A stretch of DNA of 64,000 nucleotides from contig NZ_FNHI01000005.1 in assembly GCF_900103455.1 (NCBI RefSeq), positions 186,001 to 250,000 of the forward strand, in the 5' to 3' direction. Positions 25,504 to 34,104 of the stretch are shown piece by piece. The notes below the pieces were generated by a model that worked only from the letters and a program-made list of their open reading frames with translations, searched no databases and was not told the DNA's origin. Numbering within the stretch: the stretch's first letter is position 1; each line of letters begins with the position of its first letter. The stretch comes from Streptomyces wuyuanensis. Lineage in GTDB: Bacteria > Actinomycetota > Actinomycetes > Streptomycetales > Streptomycetaceae. Position numbers and translations under genes: made by a program.

Positions 25504-27010
25504 CGGACCCTCCCCCAAGCTCTCGGCTCCGCTCGAGCAGGGGGTACCCCCTCGCGTACGGTTCTGTCCCTCGCCGACCGGCAACCCCCATGTGGGCCTG
25601 GTCCGCACCGCCCTGTTCAACTGGGCGTTCGCCCGGCACAACCAGGGCACCATGGTCTTCCGGATCGAGGACACGGACGCGGCACGCGACTCCGAGGAGT
25701 CGTACAACCAGCTCCTCGACTCGCTGCGCTGGCTCGGGCTCGACTGGGACGAGGGCCCCGAGGTCGGCGGTCCGCACGAGCCGTACCGCCAGTCGCAGCG
25801 CATGGACATCTACCGGGACGTCGCCGACAAGCTGCTGGCCGGCGGCTACGCCTACCGCTGCTACTGCACCGTCACCGAGCTCGACGAGCGCCGCGAGGCG
25901 GCCCGCGCCGCCGGGCGGCCCTCCGGCTACGACGGCCACTGCCGGGACCTGTCCGACGAGCAGAAGGCCGCCTACGAGCGCGAGGGCCGCGAGTCGATCA
26001 TCCGGTTCCGGATGCCCGACGAGCCGATCACCTTCACGGACCTGGTCCGCGGCGAGCTCACCTTCACCCCGGACAACGTTCCGGACTACGGCATCGTCCG
26101 GGCGAGCGGCGCGCCCCTCTACACGCTGGTCAACCCGGTCGACGACGCGCTGATGGACATCACCCACGTGCTGCGCGGCGAGGACCTGCTGTCCTCCACC
26201 CCGCGCCAGATCGCGCTCTACAAGGCTCTGATCGAGCTCGGCGTCGCGCACCGGATCCCGGCCTTCGGCCACCTGCCGTACGTCATGGGCGAGGGCAACA
26301 AGAAGCTCTCCAAGCGCGACCCGCAGGCATCCCTGAACCTCTACCGGGAGCGCGGGTTCCTGCCGGAGGGCCTGCTCAACTACCTCTCCCTGCTCGGCTG
26401 GTCGTTCTCCGCGGACCAGGACGTCTTCTCCATCGCCGAGATGGTCGGGAAGTTCGACGTCGCCGACGTCAACGCCAACCCGGCCCGTTTCGACCTCAAG
26501 AAGGCCGAGGCGATCAACGCGGACCACATCCGCCGGCTGGACGTGAAGGCGTTCGCCGAGGCCTGCGAGCCCTGGCTGCGGGCCCCGCACGCCAACTGGG
26601 AGCCCGAGGAGTTCGACCAGGCCGCGTGGGAGGCCATCGCCCCCTACGCCCAGACCCGGCTGACGGTCCTCTCCGACATCACCGCCAACGTCGACTTCCT
26701 CTTCCGCGAGGAGCCGGTCGAGGACGAGGCGTCCTGGCAGAAGGCGATGAAGGAGGGCTCTGACGCCCTGCTGCGCACGGCCCGCGAGAAGCTCGCGGCC
26801 GCCGACTGGTCCGCCCCGGAGGCGCTGAAGGACGCGGTCCTGGCCGCGGGCGAGGAGCACGGCCTCAAGCTCGGCAAGGCCCAGGCCCCTGTCCGGGTCG
26901 CGGTCACCGGCCGCACGGTGGGCCTGCCGCTCTTCGAGTCGCTGCAGATCCTGGGCCGCGAGAAGTCGCTGGCGCGCATCGACGCGGCGCTGGAGAAGCT
27001 CGGAGCGTAA
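25496..27010 (+). CDS. gltX: glutamyl-tRNA synthetase
   Basis: A 504-residue class I non-discriminating-type GluRS that charges tRNA-Glu and, in organisms lacking GlnRS, tRNA-Gln for GatCAB amidation (family knowledge). [11 protein letters not shown] is the HIGH element and KLSKR the KMSKS element; the C-terminal helical anticodon-binding domain occupies about 340-504. Starts with GTG inside the FAH gene. Between MANG and [10 protein letters not shown] lies an unusual insertion, [13 protein letters not shown], encoded by a repeat-like sequence (25508-25550). Typical Streptomyces GluRS, from memory, goes directly from MAN-A-P to VRVRF. Confidence 0.95.
   Translation: MANGPSPKLSAPLEQGVPPRVRFCPSPTGNPHVGLVRTALFNWAFARHNQGTMVFRIEDTDAARDSEESYNQLLDSLRWLGLDWDEGPEVGGPHEPYRQSQRMDIYRDVADKLLAGGYAYRCYCTVTELDERREAARAAGRPSGYDGHCRDLSDEQKAAYEREGRESIIRFRMPDEPITFTDLVRGELTFTPDNVPDYGIVRASGAPLYTLVNPVDDALMDITHVLRGEDLLSSTPRQIALYKALIELGVAHRIPAFGHLPYVMGEGNKKLSKRDPQASLNLYRERGFLPEGLLNYLSLLGWSFSADQDVFSIAEMVGKFDVADVNANPARFDLKKAEAINADHIRRLDVKAFAEACEPWLRAPHANWEPEEFDQAAWEAIAPYAQTRLTVLSDITANVDFLFREEPVEDEASWQKAMKEGSDALLRTAREKLAAADWSAPEALKDAVLAAGEEHGLKLGKAQAPVRVAVTGRTVGLPLFESLQILGREKSLARIDAALEKLGA
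25508..25550. repeat. dispersed-repeat-like sequence inside gltX
   Basis: The stretch contains CCCCCAAGCTCTCGGCTCCG followed by CTCGAGCAGGGGG and a C-run. It is an imperfect palindrome (CCCCC...GGGGG ends, CAAGCTC/GAGC parts) and matches a short repeat I recall in many Streptomyces intergenic regions. Here it adds about 13 codons in frame after codon 4 of gltX. The identity with the repeat is from memory and not checked. Confidence 0.6.
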
Positions 27011-27027
27011 CCCGGCGCGGGATGCCC

Positions 27028-27060
27028 GGAGGGGCGGCAGCCACCGGCTGCCGCCCCTCC
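27028..27060 (+). terminator. terminator after gltX, 15-bp perfect stem
   Basis: GGAGGGGCGGCAGCC, an ACC loop and its perfect reverse complement, 17 bp after the gltX stop. Confidence 0.85.
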
Positions 27061-27294
27061 GGCGTCTCCGGGACGCGTTCCCTGCGTCTCCAAGGCCGCG
27101 TCCCGGGGACCCCGGGACGCGTTCCCGTCGGACCTCTCCGCTCCCGGCCTCCGCCCCCCGGCTCTGCCCCGGGCTCCGCTCCCGCCGCGACGACCCGCCG
27201 GACGGGGGCCGTCGCCCTCGGGGCCGCCCGCCGCACGACCGGCTTCTCCGGCGTCCCCGGGTAGGGAGCCACCCCTTCGGCGTAGCCTCGGACC

Positions 27295-28017
27295 ATGCCG
27301 ATCCGAGCCGTCCTGTGGGACATCGACGACACGATCTTCGACTACGCCGCAGCCGACCGCACCGGCATGGAGCGGCATCTCCGGGCCGAGGGGCTGGCCG
27401 GGATCCACGGGTCCGTCGACCAGGCCCTCGCCCGCTGGAAGGAGCTCACCCGCATCCACTGGCGCCGCTTCGAGGCCGGCGGTGTGGACTTCGAAGCCCA
27501 GCGTCGCGACCGGGTACGGGACTTCCTCGGTGCCGCCGCCATGAGCGACGACGAGGCGGAGGCGTGGTTCGCCCGCTACGTCACCCACTACGAAGCCGCC
27601 TGGGAGCTGTTCCCCGACGCCGTGCCGGCCCTGGACCTGCTGGCCACGGGGTTCCGGCACGGTGTGCTCTCGAACTCCTCCATCCGCAACCAGCACCGCA
27701 AGCTCACCCTGCTGGGCGTACGCGACCGCTTCGAGGCGGTCGTCTGCGCCGCCGAGCTCGGCGTCGCCAAGCCCCAGGCCGCAGCCTTCCACGCAGCCTG
27801 CGACGCCCTCCGGCTGCCGCCGGGCGAAGTGGCGTACGTCGGCGACCACCCGGACATCGACGCGGAGGGAGCCGTCGCCGCCGGTCTGACCGGCATCTGG
27901 CTGGACCGCGGCGGGCTCGGCGGCAGACCGGAGCTGATCCGGATCACCGGTCTCGCGGAGCTGCCCGCTCTGCTGCGGGCGGATACCCGTTTTGGAGCGC
28001 CGTCCTCCTTCAGGTAA
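27295..28017 (+). CDS. HAD-superfamily hydrolase
   Basis: A 240-residue HAD-type phosphatase-like protein. Motif I WDIDDTIFDY carries the nucleophile Asp and general-acid Asp at residues 9 and 11. An alpha-helical cap (about 15-100) follows, then motif II VLSNSS, motif III Lys in ELGVAKPQ, and motif IV YVGDHPDIDAEGA. The arrangement resembles subfamily IA phosphatases, substrate unknown. It lies between gltX and the tRNA cluster, separated from gltX by a terminator and 283 bp. Confidence 0.85.
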   Translation: MPIRAVLWDIDDTIFDYAAADRTGMERHLRAEGLAGIHGSVDQALARWKELTRIHWRRFEAGGVDFEAQRRDRVRDFLGAAAMSDDEAEAWFARYVTHYEAAWELFPDAVPALDLLATGFRHGVLSNSSIRNQHRKLTLLGVRDRFEAVVCAAELGVAKPQAAAFHAACDALRLPPGEVAYVGDHPDIDAEGAVAAGLTGIWLDRGGLGGRPELIRITGLAELPALLRADTRFGAPSSFR

Positions 28018-28080
28018 TGTTCTTCCTGCGCCGAGGGGAGCAGCCGCAAGGCCGGAACCGGAAGCGCACAACCTGAACAA

Positions 28081-28098
28081 AACCCCCTTAGGGGGGTT
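28081..28098 (+). terminator. short hairpin between HAD gene and tRNA cluster
   Basis: AACCCCC and GGGGGTT form a 7-bp stem over a 4-nt loop, followed by GAGTTTT, 63 bp after the HAD gene and 10 bp before the first tRNA. It could be an intrinsic terminator for the HAD transcript; a role in tRNA 5' leader folding is the alternative. Confidence 0.5.
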
Positions 28099-28107
28099 GA
28101 GTTTTGG

Positions 28108-28179
28108 TGGCCTATGGTGTAATTGGCAGCACGACTGATTCTGGTTCAGTTAGTCTAGGTTCGAGTCCTGGTAGGCCAG
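28108..28179 (+). tRNA. tRNA-Gln (CTG), copy 1
   Basis: 72 nt. Acceptor TGGCCTA pairs with TAGGCCA, discriminator G. The anticodon arm ACTGA-TTCTGGT-TCAGT gives anticodon CTG. T-arm CTAGG/CCTGG. CCA is not encoded. It begins with a U1-A72 pair, a known determinant by which GatCAB recognises tRNA-Gln. Confidence 0.95.
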
Positions 28180-28200
28180 CTCGCAGAGCTCATCTGCAAA

Positions 28201-28273
28201 GCCCCCGTTGTGTAGCGGCCTAGCACGCTGCCCTCTCAAGGCAGTAGCGCCGGTTCGAATCCGGTCGGGGGTA
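28201..28273 (+). tRNA. tRNA-Glu (CTC), copy 1
   Basis: 73 nt. Acceptor GCCCCCG pairs with CGGGGGT (G1-U72 wobble), discriminator A. Anticodon stem CTGCC/GGCAG around loop CTCTCAA gives anticodon CTC. It differs from copies 2 and 3 by one compensated base pair in the anticodon stem. Confidence 0.95.
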
Positions 28274-28361
28274 CAGATCCTTCCAGCGAGATCACCAGGG
28301 TCGCTCCCGGTGGCATCGCAGTGACAAACATCCGGCTTCCGTCGGGTGGGGATCGTCCAGG

Positions 28362-28434
28362 GCCCCCGTTGTGTAGCGGCCTAGCACGCCGCCCTCTCAA
28401 GGCGGTAGCGCCGGTTCGAATCCGGTCGGGGGTA
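28362..28434 (+). tRNA. tRNA-Glu (CTC), copy 2
   Basis: 73 nt, identical to copy 3 and to copy 1 except for the C-G instead of T-A pair in the anticodon stem (CCGCC/GGCGG). The 88-bp spacer from copy 1 is unlike the other spacers. Confidence 0.95.
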
Positions 28435-28455
28435 CCAACTGGTCTAAACCACCAG

Positions 28456-28527
28456 TGGCCTATGGTGTAATTGGCAGCACGACTGATTCTGGTTCAGTTA
28501 GTCTTGGTTCGAGTCCAGGTAGGCCAG
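28456..28527 (+). tRNA. tRNA-Gln (CTG), copy 2
   Basis: 72 nt, identical to copy 1 except for a flipped T-stem pair (CTTGG/CCAGG instead of CTAGG/CCTGG). Same U1-A72 pair and CTG anticodon. Confidence 0.95.
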
Positions 28528-28555
28528 CTGATCCGTCTCGATGGATCAAGATCTT

Positions 28556-28628
28556 GCCCCCGTTGTGTAGCGGCCTAGCACGCCGCCCTCTCAAGGCGGT
28601 AGCGCCGGTTCGAATCCGGTCGGGGGTA
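28556..28628 (+). tRNA. tRNA-Glu (CTC), copy 3
   Basis: 73 nt, last gene of the Gln-Glu-Glu-Gln-Glu cluster, identical to copy 2. A strong terminator begins 7 bp downstream, so the cluster is probably one transcript. Confidence 0.95.
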
Positions 28629-28634
28629 CGCAAG

Positions 28635-28668
28635 GAAGAGGCCCTCCCCAGTCGGGGAGGGCCTCTTC
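28635..28668. terminator. terminator of the tRNA cluster, 15-bp perfect stem
   Basis: GAAGAGGCCCTCCCC, loop AGTC, perfect reverse complement. It also lies 27 bp beyond the stop of the convergent merR gene and may serve both. Confidence 0.88.
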
Positions 28669-28695
28669 GCGTTCCGCGCCGTCTCCTGGCCGCGG

Positions 28696-29334
28696 TCAGC
28701 CGAAGCGCCGGTTCGACTCCTCGGCCTGGGCCAGTCTGCGCAGGCCGAGGAGCACCGGCTCGTAGAGCACGGTCAGGGCCACCGCCGCTTCCACCTGTTC
28801 CTCTCCGCGTTCGTACCGCTCCACCAAGTCCAGGTCCGCGACGGCGAGTTCGGCTGCGCTCCGGGCGTACGGCAGCAGTTGCCCGACGTCGCAGGGATAC
28901 CCGAGGCGCACCATCGTGGCGATCCCGGAGACCACCATGCGGTAGGCGGGAGACTGCTCGCCGGTTCCTTGGGCGAACCTCCAGCCCAACTGCTCCAGCA
29001 GCGCGTCCGCAGTGCGGCGGGCCGTGTCGGTGGCCGGGTCGTCCCCGTCGGGCTCCGGGCCGTGCGGGATGGCCCAGACCGCCGCGCCGAGCCGCACATG
29101 GGGATCGAGGCTGTCGTCGGTGACGGCCGCCAGTACCTCGCGCGCGGTCGCCACGGGCATCCGGCCGACCTGGATCAGCGCGCGGACGAGACGGAGCCGG
29201 CGGAGATGCCCCTCGCCGTACTCGGCCTGGGTGGCGCTGATCCGGTGACCGGGCGGGAGCAGCCGCTCGCGCAGGTAGTACTTGATCGTCGGTATCGGCA
29301 CCCCGCTGCGTTCGCTGAGTTCCGCGAGCCTCAT
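28696..29334 (-). CDS. MerR-family transcriptional regulator
   Basis: A 212-residue regulator. The N-terminal MerR winged helix is RLAELSERSGVPIPTIKYYL-RERLLPP (about residues 2-30) with the second helix EGHLRRLRLVRALIQVGRMP. The remainder is a helical effector or dimer region of about 140 residues without a metal-type Cys cluster, so probably not a metal sensor. It starts with ATG and is divergent from a DUF4188 gene across an 81-bp region that carries an inverted repeat. The likely target is that neighbour (inference from divergence). Confidence 0.85.
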   Translation of the reverse strand: MRLAELSERSGVPIPTIKYYLRERLLPPGHRISATQAEYGEGHLRRLRLVRALIQVGRMPVATAREVLAAVTDDSLDPHVRLGAAVWAIPHGPEPDGDDPATDTARRTADALLEQLGWRFAQGTGEQSPAYRMVVSGIATMVRLGYPCDVGQLLPYARSAAELAVADLDLVERYERGEEQVEAAVALTVLYEPVLLGLRRLAQAEESNRRFG

Positions 29335-29362
29335 GCACTTGCGCCCTTCCTTGGAGAGTGTC

Positions 29363-29394
29363 ACTATCCAATCATAGATAGCGGGACTATCCAA
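29363..29394. promoter_or_regulatory. operator-like repeats in the merR/DUF4188 divergent region
   Basis: An inverted repeat CTATC-N8-GATAG (29364-29381) and a direct repeat ACTATCCAA (29363-29371 and 29386-29394, 23 bp apart) lie between the two divergent starts. The AT content is high for this genome. The placement fits a MerR binding site over one or both promoters (inference). Confidence 0.5.
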
Positions 29395-29415
29395 CCGTGG
29401 CGAAGGGGACCGACG

Positions 29416-29901
29416 ATGGGCAACACTCCGATCCAGGGCCGTATGACCGCCGACGCGCAGGGCGACGTGGTCGTCTTCCTCATCGGGATGCGTATCAACA
29501 GCTTCCGCTCGGTGCGGAGTTGGTGGCCGGTGTTCCGGGCCATGCCGCGGATGCTGAAGGAGCTGTCGAAGGACGAGGGCAGCGGGCTGCTCGGCTACCA
29601 GCTGCTGCTGGGCGCCCCGCGGGTCCTCTACACCGTCCAGTACTGGGACACCAAGGAGAAGCTCTTCGCCTACGCGACGGCCCCGGACAAGGAGCACCGC
29701 CCGGCCTGGGCGGCGTTCAACAGGCGGATGCGTGAGGGCAGGGGGAAGGTCGGCTTCTGGCACGAGACCTACATCGTGCCGGCGGGCTCGTACGAGAACG
29801 TCTACGTGAACATGCCCGGGTTCGGTCTGGGTGCGGCGGCCGGTGTCGTACCGGTCGCCCGCCGCGGCGAGCGGGCGGCGGAACGACTGCGTTCGGCGTG
29901 A
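29416..29901 (+). CDS. DUF4188 protein (monooxygenase-like)
   Basis: A 161-residue protein of the DUF4188 family, of unknown reaction, with a ferredoxin-like fold related to small monooxygenases/dehydratases. Recognisable segments: DVVVFLIGMRINSFRSVRSW, LGYQLLLGAPRVLYTVQYW, FWHETYIVPAGSYENVYVNM. The start was chosen at ATG 29416, just after the divergent operator region, giving the typical N-terminus. Likely controlled by the adjacent MerR protein. Confidence 0.8.
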   Translation: MGNTPIQGRMTADAQGDVVVFLIGMRINSFRSVRSWWPVFRAMPRMLKELSKDEGSGLLGYQLLLGAPRVLYTVQYWDTKEKLFAYATAPDKEHRPAWAAFNRRMREGRGKVGFWHETYIVPAGSYENVYVNMPGFGLGAAAGVVPVARRGERAAERLRSA

Positions 29902-29932
29902 TCACGGGTCGCCGGGCGGCCCGAAACGCGGG

Positions 29933-29959
29933 GGGAGGGGCTCTTGGCGAGCCCCTCCC
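29933..29959. terminator. terminator between convergent DUF4188 and ndgR genes
   Basis: GGGAGGGGCTC, loop TTGGC, perfect 11-bp reverse complement, 31 bp after the DUF4188 stop and 67 bp before the ndgR end. Confidence 0.75.
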
Positions 29960-30026
29960 TCGGTCGTTGGCGAGCCGCGCTCGCATCGGCGGCGGTGTCT
30001 GGGACGGAAACGGGTGCCGGGCCGGG

Positions 30027-30743
30027 TCAGCCCGAACGGCGGAGGGCGTCGGAGAGGCGCGCCGCCGCGTCGATGACGGCCTGCGCGTGCATCCGGCCGG
30101 GGTGCCGGGTGAGACGCTCGATCGGTCCGGAGACCGAGACGGCGGCGACGACCCGGTTCGAGGGGCCGCGCACCGGCGCCGAGACGGAGGCGACTCCCGG
30201 CTCGCGCTCGCCGATCGACTGCGCCCAGCCCCGGCGCCGTACGCCGGACAGCGCCGTCGCCGTGAACCGGGCGCCCTGCAGACCGCGGTGCAGCCTCTCC
30301 GGCTCTTCCCAGGCCATCAGGATCTGGGCCGAGGAGCCGGCCTTCATCGTGAGCGTGGAACCCACGGGTACCGTGTCCCGCAGTCCGGACAGCCGCTCGG
30401 CGGCCGCCACGCAGATGCGCATGTCTCCCTGCCGGCGGTAGAGCTGTGCGCTCTCGCCCGTCACATCGCGCAGATGCGTCAGCACCGGCCCCGCAGTGGC
30501 CAGCAGCCGGTCCTCGCCCGCGGCGGCCGCGAGCTCCGCCAGGCGCGGGCCGAGGATGAACCGGCCCTGCATGTCCCTCGCCACCATCCGGTGGTGTTCC
30601 AGGGCCACGGCGAGGCGATGTGCCGTGGGTCGTGCGAGCCCTGTCGCCGCGACCAGCCCGGCGAGGGTGGCCGGACCGGACTCCAGGGCGCTCAGTACCA
30701 GAGCTGCCTTGTCGAGAACGCCGACGCCGCTAGAGTTGTCCAT
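30027..30743 (-). CDS. ndgR: IclR-family regulator NdgR
   Basis: A 238-residue IclR-family regulator. The N-terminal winged helix [20 protein letters not shown] plus [19 protein letters not shown] is followed by the IclR effector domain ([33 protein letters not shown]). Length, start and position divergent from leuC match NdgR, which in S. coelicolor controls leucine and other amino-acid genes and antibiotic production (established for the family). The ATG at 30743 was chosen to give [13 protein letters not shown]; the longer frame overlaps the leuC regulatory region. Confidence 0.9.
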   Translation of the reverse strand: MDNSSGVGVLDKAALVLSALESGPATLAGLVAATGLARPTAHRLAVALEHHRMVARDMQGRFILGPRLAELAAAAGEDRLLATAGPVLTHLRDVTGESAQLYRRQGDMRICVAAAERLSGLRDTVPVGSTLTMKAGSSAQILMAWEEPERLHRGLQGARFTATALSGVRRRGWAQSIGEREPGVASVSAPVRGPSNRVVAAVSVSGPIERLTRHPGRMHAQAVIDAAARLSDALRRSG

Positions 30744-30773
30744 GCAACGATACTCACGTCTCACTCTGTGAAA

Positions 30774-30802
30774 CGCAAGTTCAAATTCTCCGAGAAGTTG
30801 CG
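30774..30802. promoter_or_regulatory. inverted repeat in the ndgR-leuC divergent region
   Basis: CGCAAGTT (30774-30781) and AAGTTGCG (30795-30802) match at 7 of 8 positions as inverted arms, 13 bp apart, 31 bp before ndgR and 118 bp before leuC. NdgR is known to bind the leuC upstream region, so this is a candidate site (inference). Confidence 0.4.
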
Positions 30803-30919
30803 ACTCTGGATGTGCGGCCGTACAAGGGCCCGCGCTCTCCGCCCGGCCCGACATGCGGACGGCGGCGCAATCGATCTCTAGTTGGTGTCCGGCGACGCTG
30901 CCGGGCCGGAGGGAAAGCG

Positions 30920-32353
30920 ATGGGTAGGACACTCGCGGAGAAGGTCTGGGACGATCACGTCGTCCGGCGCGCCGAGGGCGAGCCCGACCTCCTCTTCATC
31001 GATCTCCACCTCCTGCACGAGGTGACCAGTCCGCAGGCGTTCGACGGCCTCCGTCAGAACGGGCGCCGGGTGCGGCGGCTCGACCTCACCATCGCGACCG
31101 AGGACCACAACACCCCCACCCTCGACATCGACAAGCCCATCGCCGACCCGGTCTCGCGGGCCCAGCTGGAGACCCTGCGCAAGAACTGCGCCGAGTTCGG
31201 GGTACGGCTGCATCCGCTGGGCGACGTCGAGCAGGGCGTGGTGCACGTGGTGGGGCCGCAGCTGGGTCTGACCCAGCCGGGCACCACGGTGGTCTGCGGC
31301 GACTCCCACACCTCCACCCACGGCGCTTTCGGCGCGCTGGCGTTCGGCATCGGCACCTCCCAGGTAGAGCACGTCCTGGCCACCCAGACACTGCCGATGG
31401 CCCGCCCCAGGACCATGGCGATCACCGTCGACGGGGAGCTGCCCGACGGGGTCAGCGCCAAGGACCTGATCCTCGCCATCATCGCCAGGATCGGCACGGG
31501 CGGCGGCCAGGGCTACGTCCTGGAGTACCGCGGCTCCGCCATCGAGAACCTCTCGATGGAGGCCCGCATGACCATCTGCAACATGTCGATCGAGGCCGGC
31601 GCCCGGGCGGGCATGATCGCCCCCGACCAGACCACGTTCGACTACCTCCGGGGACGCGACCACGCCCCCGAGGGCGAGGACTGGGACGCGGCGGTCGCGT
31701 ACTGGAAGACCCTGCGCACCGACGACGACGCGGTCTTCGACGCCGAGGTGTTCATCGACGCCGCGGAACTCTCGCCGTTCGTCACCTGGGGCACCAACCC
31801 CGGCCAGGGCGCCCCGCTGTCCGCCTCCGTCCCCGACCCGGCTTCGTACGAGGACGCTTCGGAGCGTTTCGCCGCCGAAAAGGCCCTGGAGTACATGGGG
31901 TTGACCGCCGGGCAGGCGCTGCGCGACATCAAGGTGGACACCGTCTTCGTAGGCTCCTGCACCAACGGCCGTATCGAGGACCTGCGCTCGGCGGCCTCGG
32001 TCCTGGAGGGGCGCAAAGTCACCGACGGCGTACGGATGCTGGTGGTCCCCGGCTCGGTGCGGGTCGCGCTGCAGGCCGTCGAGGAGGGCCTGGACAAGGT
32101 CTTCAAGGAGGCCGGCGCCGAATGGCGGCACGCGGGCTGCTCGATGTGCCTGGGCATGAACCCCGACCAGCTCGCCCCCGGTGAGCGCTCGGCATCCACC
32201 TCCAACCGCAACTTCGAGGGCCGTCAGGGCAAGGGCGGCCGGACCCATCTGGTCTCGCCGCAGGTCGCCGCCGCCACCGCGGTACTCGGCCACCTGGCCT
32301 CGCCCGCCGATCTGACCGACGTGTCCGCCACCCCCACGCCCGCCGGAGTCTGA
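30920..32353 (+). CDS. leuC: 3-isopropylmalate dehydratase large subunit
   Basis: A 477-residue aconitase-family subunit that, with LeuD, isomerises 2- to 3-isopropylmalate in leucine synthesis. The three [4Fe-4S] cysteines are seen in [12 protein letters not shown] and the pair in [13 protein letters not shown]. Other motifs: [20 protein letters not shown] and [23 protein letters not shown] lies 7 bp before the ATG; the frame extends upstream without a ribosome-binding site. leuD follows after 5 bp. Confidence 0.96.
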   Translation: MGRTLAEKVWDDHVVRRAEGEPDLLFIDLHLLHEVTSPQAFDGLRQNGRRVRRLDLTIATEDHNTPTLDIDKPIADPVSRAQLETLRKNCAEFGVRLHPLGDVEQGVVHVVGPQLGLTQPGTTVVCGDSHTSTHGAFGALAFGIGTSQVEHVLATQTLPMARPRTMAITVDGELPDGVSAKDLILAIIARIGTGGGQGYVLEYRGSAIENLSMEARMTICNMSIEAGARAGMIAPDQTTFDYLRGRDHAPEGEDWDAAVAYWKTLRTDDDAVFDAEVFIDAAELSPFVTWGTNPGQGAPLSASVPDPASYEDASERFAAEKALEYMGLTAGQALRDIKVDTVFVGSCTNGRIEDLRSAASVLEGRKVTDGVRMLVVPGSVRVALQAVEEGLDKVFKEAGAEWRHAGCSMCLGMNPDQLAPGERSASTSNRNFEGRQGKGGRTHLVSPQVAAATAVLGHLASPADLTDVSATPTPAGV

Positions 32354-32358
32354 GCACC

Positions 32359-32952
32359 ATGGAAGCTTTCACCACACACACCGGCCGGGCCGTGCCGCTG
32401 CGCCGCAGCAACGTCGACACCGACCAGATCATCCCCGCCCACTGGCTGAAGAAGGTCACCCGCGACGGGTTCGAGGACGGACTCTTCGAGGCCTGGCGCA
32501 AGAACGACGACTTCGTCCTCAACCGGCCCGAGCGGCAGGGCGCGACGGTGCTGGTGGCGGGCCCCGACTTCGGCACCGGCTCCTCCCGCGAGCACGCCGT
32601 CTGGGCGCTGCAGAACTACGGCTTCAAGGCCGTGATCTCCTCCCGCTTCGCCGACATCTTCCGCGGCAACTCGCTGAAGAACGGCCTGCTGACCGTGGTT
32701 CTCCCGCAGGAGACCGTCGACCGGCTGTGGGAGCTGACCGAGGCCGATCCGGACGTCGACGTCACCGTCGACTTGGAGCAGCGACAGGTCCGCGCGGCAG
32801 ACGTCACCGCCGACTTCGAGCTTGACGAGAACGCCCGATGGAGGCTGTTGAACGGTCTCGACGACATCAGCCTCACCCTTCAGAACGAAGCGGACATCGC
32901 GGCCTACGAAGCCTCCAGGCCGACCTTCAAGCCTCGTACGATTGAGGTCTGA
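32359..32952 (+). CDS. leuD: 3-isopropylmalate dehydratase small subunit
   Basis: A 197-residue swivel-domain subunit of isopropylmalate isomerase. Motifs: [38 protein letters not shown] and [17 protein letters not shown]. Translationally linked to leuC (5-bp gap), same operon. Followed by a hairpin terminator. Confidence 0.96.
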   Translation: MEAFTTHTGRAVPLRRSNVDTDQIIPAHWLKKVTRDGFEDGLFEAWRKNDDFVLNRPERQGATVLVAGPDFGTGSSREHAVWALQNYGFKAVISSRFADIFRGNSLKNGLLTVVLPQETVDRLWELTEADPDVDVTVDLEQRQVRAADVTADFELDENARWRLLNGLDDISLTLQNEADIAAYEASRPTFKPRTIEV

Positions 32953-32969
32953 GCAGCGGTTTTTCCCAA

Positions 32970-33001
32970 CTGCGCCCTCCACCGTCCGGTGGGGGGCGCA
33001 G
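32970..33001 (+). terminator. terminator after leuCD
   Basis: CTGCGCCCTCCACC with 32988-33001 forms a 14-bp stem (one G-U) over a GTCC loop, 17 bp after the leuD stop. Confidence 0.75.
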
Positions 33002-33056
33002 CCGTATGTTGAGGTCCTGTGGGGCGACAACTCGCCCCAGATGGCACAATCGGTGC

Positions 33057-33284
33057 ATGGAACGCGACAGCCAACTCGAGCTCTACGAGGCGGTCGCGGC
33101 CCGACTGAAGGAAGCACACACAAGGGTGCGCGAACTGCAAGTTCCGGAGGGCGTGCGGATGGCGCTGTCCCGGAAGCTGCTGGCAGTGACGGCCGTGGCG
33201 AAGCACGATCTCGCAGACGCCGCAAGGCGCCTGGACCGGTTGATGAAGGACCTCGATGAAGGTCGATTCCCCCAAGGTGACTGA
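33057..33284 (+). CDS. conserved small helical protein
   Basis: A 75-residue protein, entirely helical by composition (MERDSQLELYEAVAARLKEA, later LAVTAVAKHDLADAARRLDR), basic and without transmembrane segments. I recall an uncharacterised Streptomyces gene at this position between leuD and hupS, with no known function. The ATG at 33057 was chosen over 33006 because the N-terminal extension overlaps the terminator region and lacks codon bias. Confidence 0.65.
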   Translation: MERDSQLELYEAVAARLKEAHTRVRELQVPEGVRMALSRKLLAVTAVAKHDLADAARRLDRLMKDLDEGRFPQGD

Positions 33285-33375
33285 CCACCCGGCGACTGGG
33301 TCGATATGCGGCGCGGTCGCGTGGCCGCGACGGTCGACTTCGTTGCGGCACTAGGGTGATTAGCCCGTTTCGTGT

Positions 33376-33404
33376 TTGATTTGCGGTATATATCTGCCTA
33401 ACGT
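33376..33404 (+). promoter_or_regulatory. candidate hupS promoter
   Basis: TTGATT (33376-33381), a 17-bp AT-rich spacer containing TATATAT, and TAACGT (33399-33404), 52 bp before the hupS GTG. A reasonable fit to the vegetative HrdB consensus, in a locally AT-rich stretch that stands out from the surrounding DNA. Confidence 0.5.
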
Positions 33405-33455
33405 GCGAAATAGCTTGAACAGTTTCGTTCCGGCGATGTCTCCGAAGGGGAAGAC

Positions 33456-34073
33456 GTGAACAAGGCGCAGCTCGTAGAAGCGATTGCCGACAAGATGGGC
33501 GGCCGGCAGCAGGCCGCCGAAGCTGTCGACGCGGTCCTCGACGCGATCGTCCGCGCGGTTGTCGGCGGCGACCGGGTTTCGGTCACCGGCTTCGGCTCGT
33601 TCGAGAAGGTGGACCGCCCGGCCCGCTATGCCCGCAACCCGCAGACGGGCGAGCGCGTACGGGTCAAGAAGACCTCGGTGCCGCGCTTCCGCGCGGGCCA
33701 GGGCTTCAAGGACCTGGTGAGCGGCACGAAGAAGCTCCCCAGGGGTGGCGAAGTCTCCGTCAAGAAGGCTCCGAAGGGCAGCCTCCAGATGGGCACCGCC
33801 GCGAAGAAGGCCGCCGCGAAGAAGGCGACGGCCAAGAAGGCGGCGGCGAAGAAGACCACGGCCAAGAAGACCACGGCCGCGAAGAAGACGACGGCGGCGA
33901 AGAAGACCACCGCCAAGAAGACCACCGCGGCGGCGAAGAAGACGGCCGCCAAGAAGACGGCTGCGGCCAAGAAGACCGCTCCCGCCAAGAAGGCGACGGC
34001 CAAGAAGGCGCCGGCGAAGAAGGCCACCGCGCGCAAGACCAGCGCCAAGAAGACCACAGCCCGCAAGAAGTAA
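33456..34073 (+). CDS. hupS: HU-family nucleoid protein with lysine/alanine-rich tail
   Basis: A 205-residue nucleoid-associated protein. Residues 1-95 are a standard HU domain ([35 protein letters not shown]). Residues about 100-205 are a histone H1-like tail of [12 protein letters not shown] repeats. The pattern matches HupS/Hlp-type proteins of actinobacteria, which compact DNA, notably in Streptomyces spores (family knowledge). GTG start with GAAGGGGA upstream. The repeated codons gaag/gcc/acg make the tail prone to length change. Confidence 0.93.
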   Translation: MNKAQLVEAIADKMGGRQQAAEAVDAVLDAIVRAVVGGDRVSVTGFGSFEKVDRPARYARNPQTGERVRVKKTSVPRFRAGQGFKDLVSGTKKLPRGGEVSVKKAPKGSLQMGTAAKKAAAKKATAKKAAAKKTTAKKTTAAKKTTAAKKTTAKKTTAAAKKTAAKKTAAAKKTAPAKKATAKKAPAKKATARKTSAKKTTARKK

Positions 34074-34104
34074 GCGGCGCACCAGTTCAGGGCCACTCAC
34101 GCGA

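Noticed and set aside
27022..27264. 80-codon frame after gltX
   Set aside because: Lies over the terminator stem and is Pro/Arg-rich low complexity; no ribosome-binding site.
28081..28098. T-box or tRNA leader regulatory element
   Set aside because: Only a 7-bp hairpin with a T-run; none of the conserved T-box sequence is present.
28108..28628. Integrated element at the tRNA cluster
   Set aside because: No integrase gene or partial tRNA duplicate (att) is visible; the repeats are complete tRNA genes and flanking genes are core.
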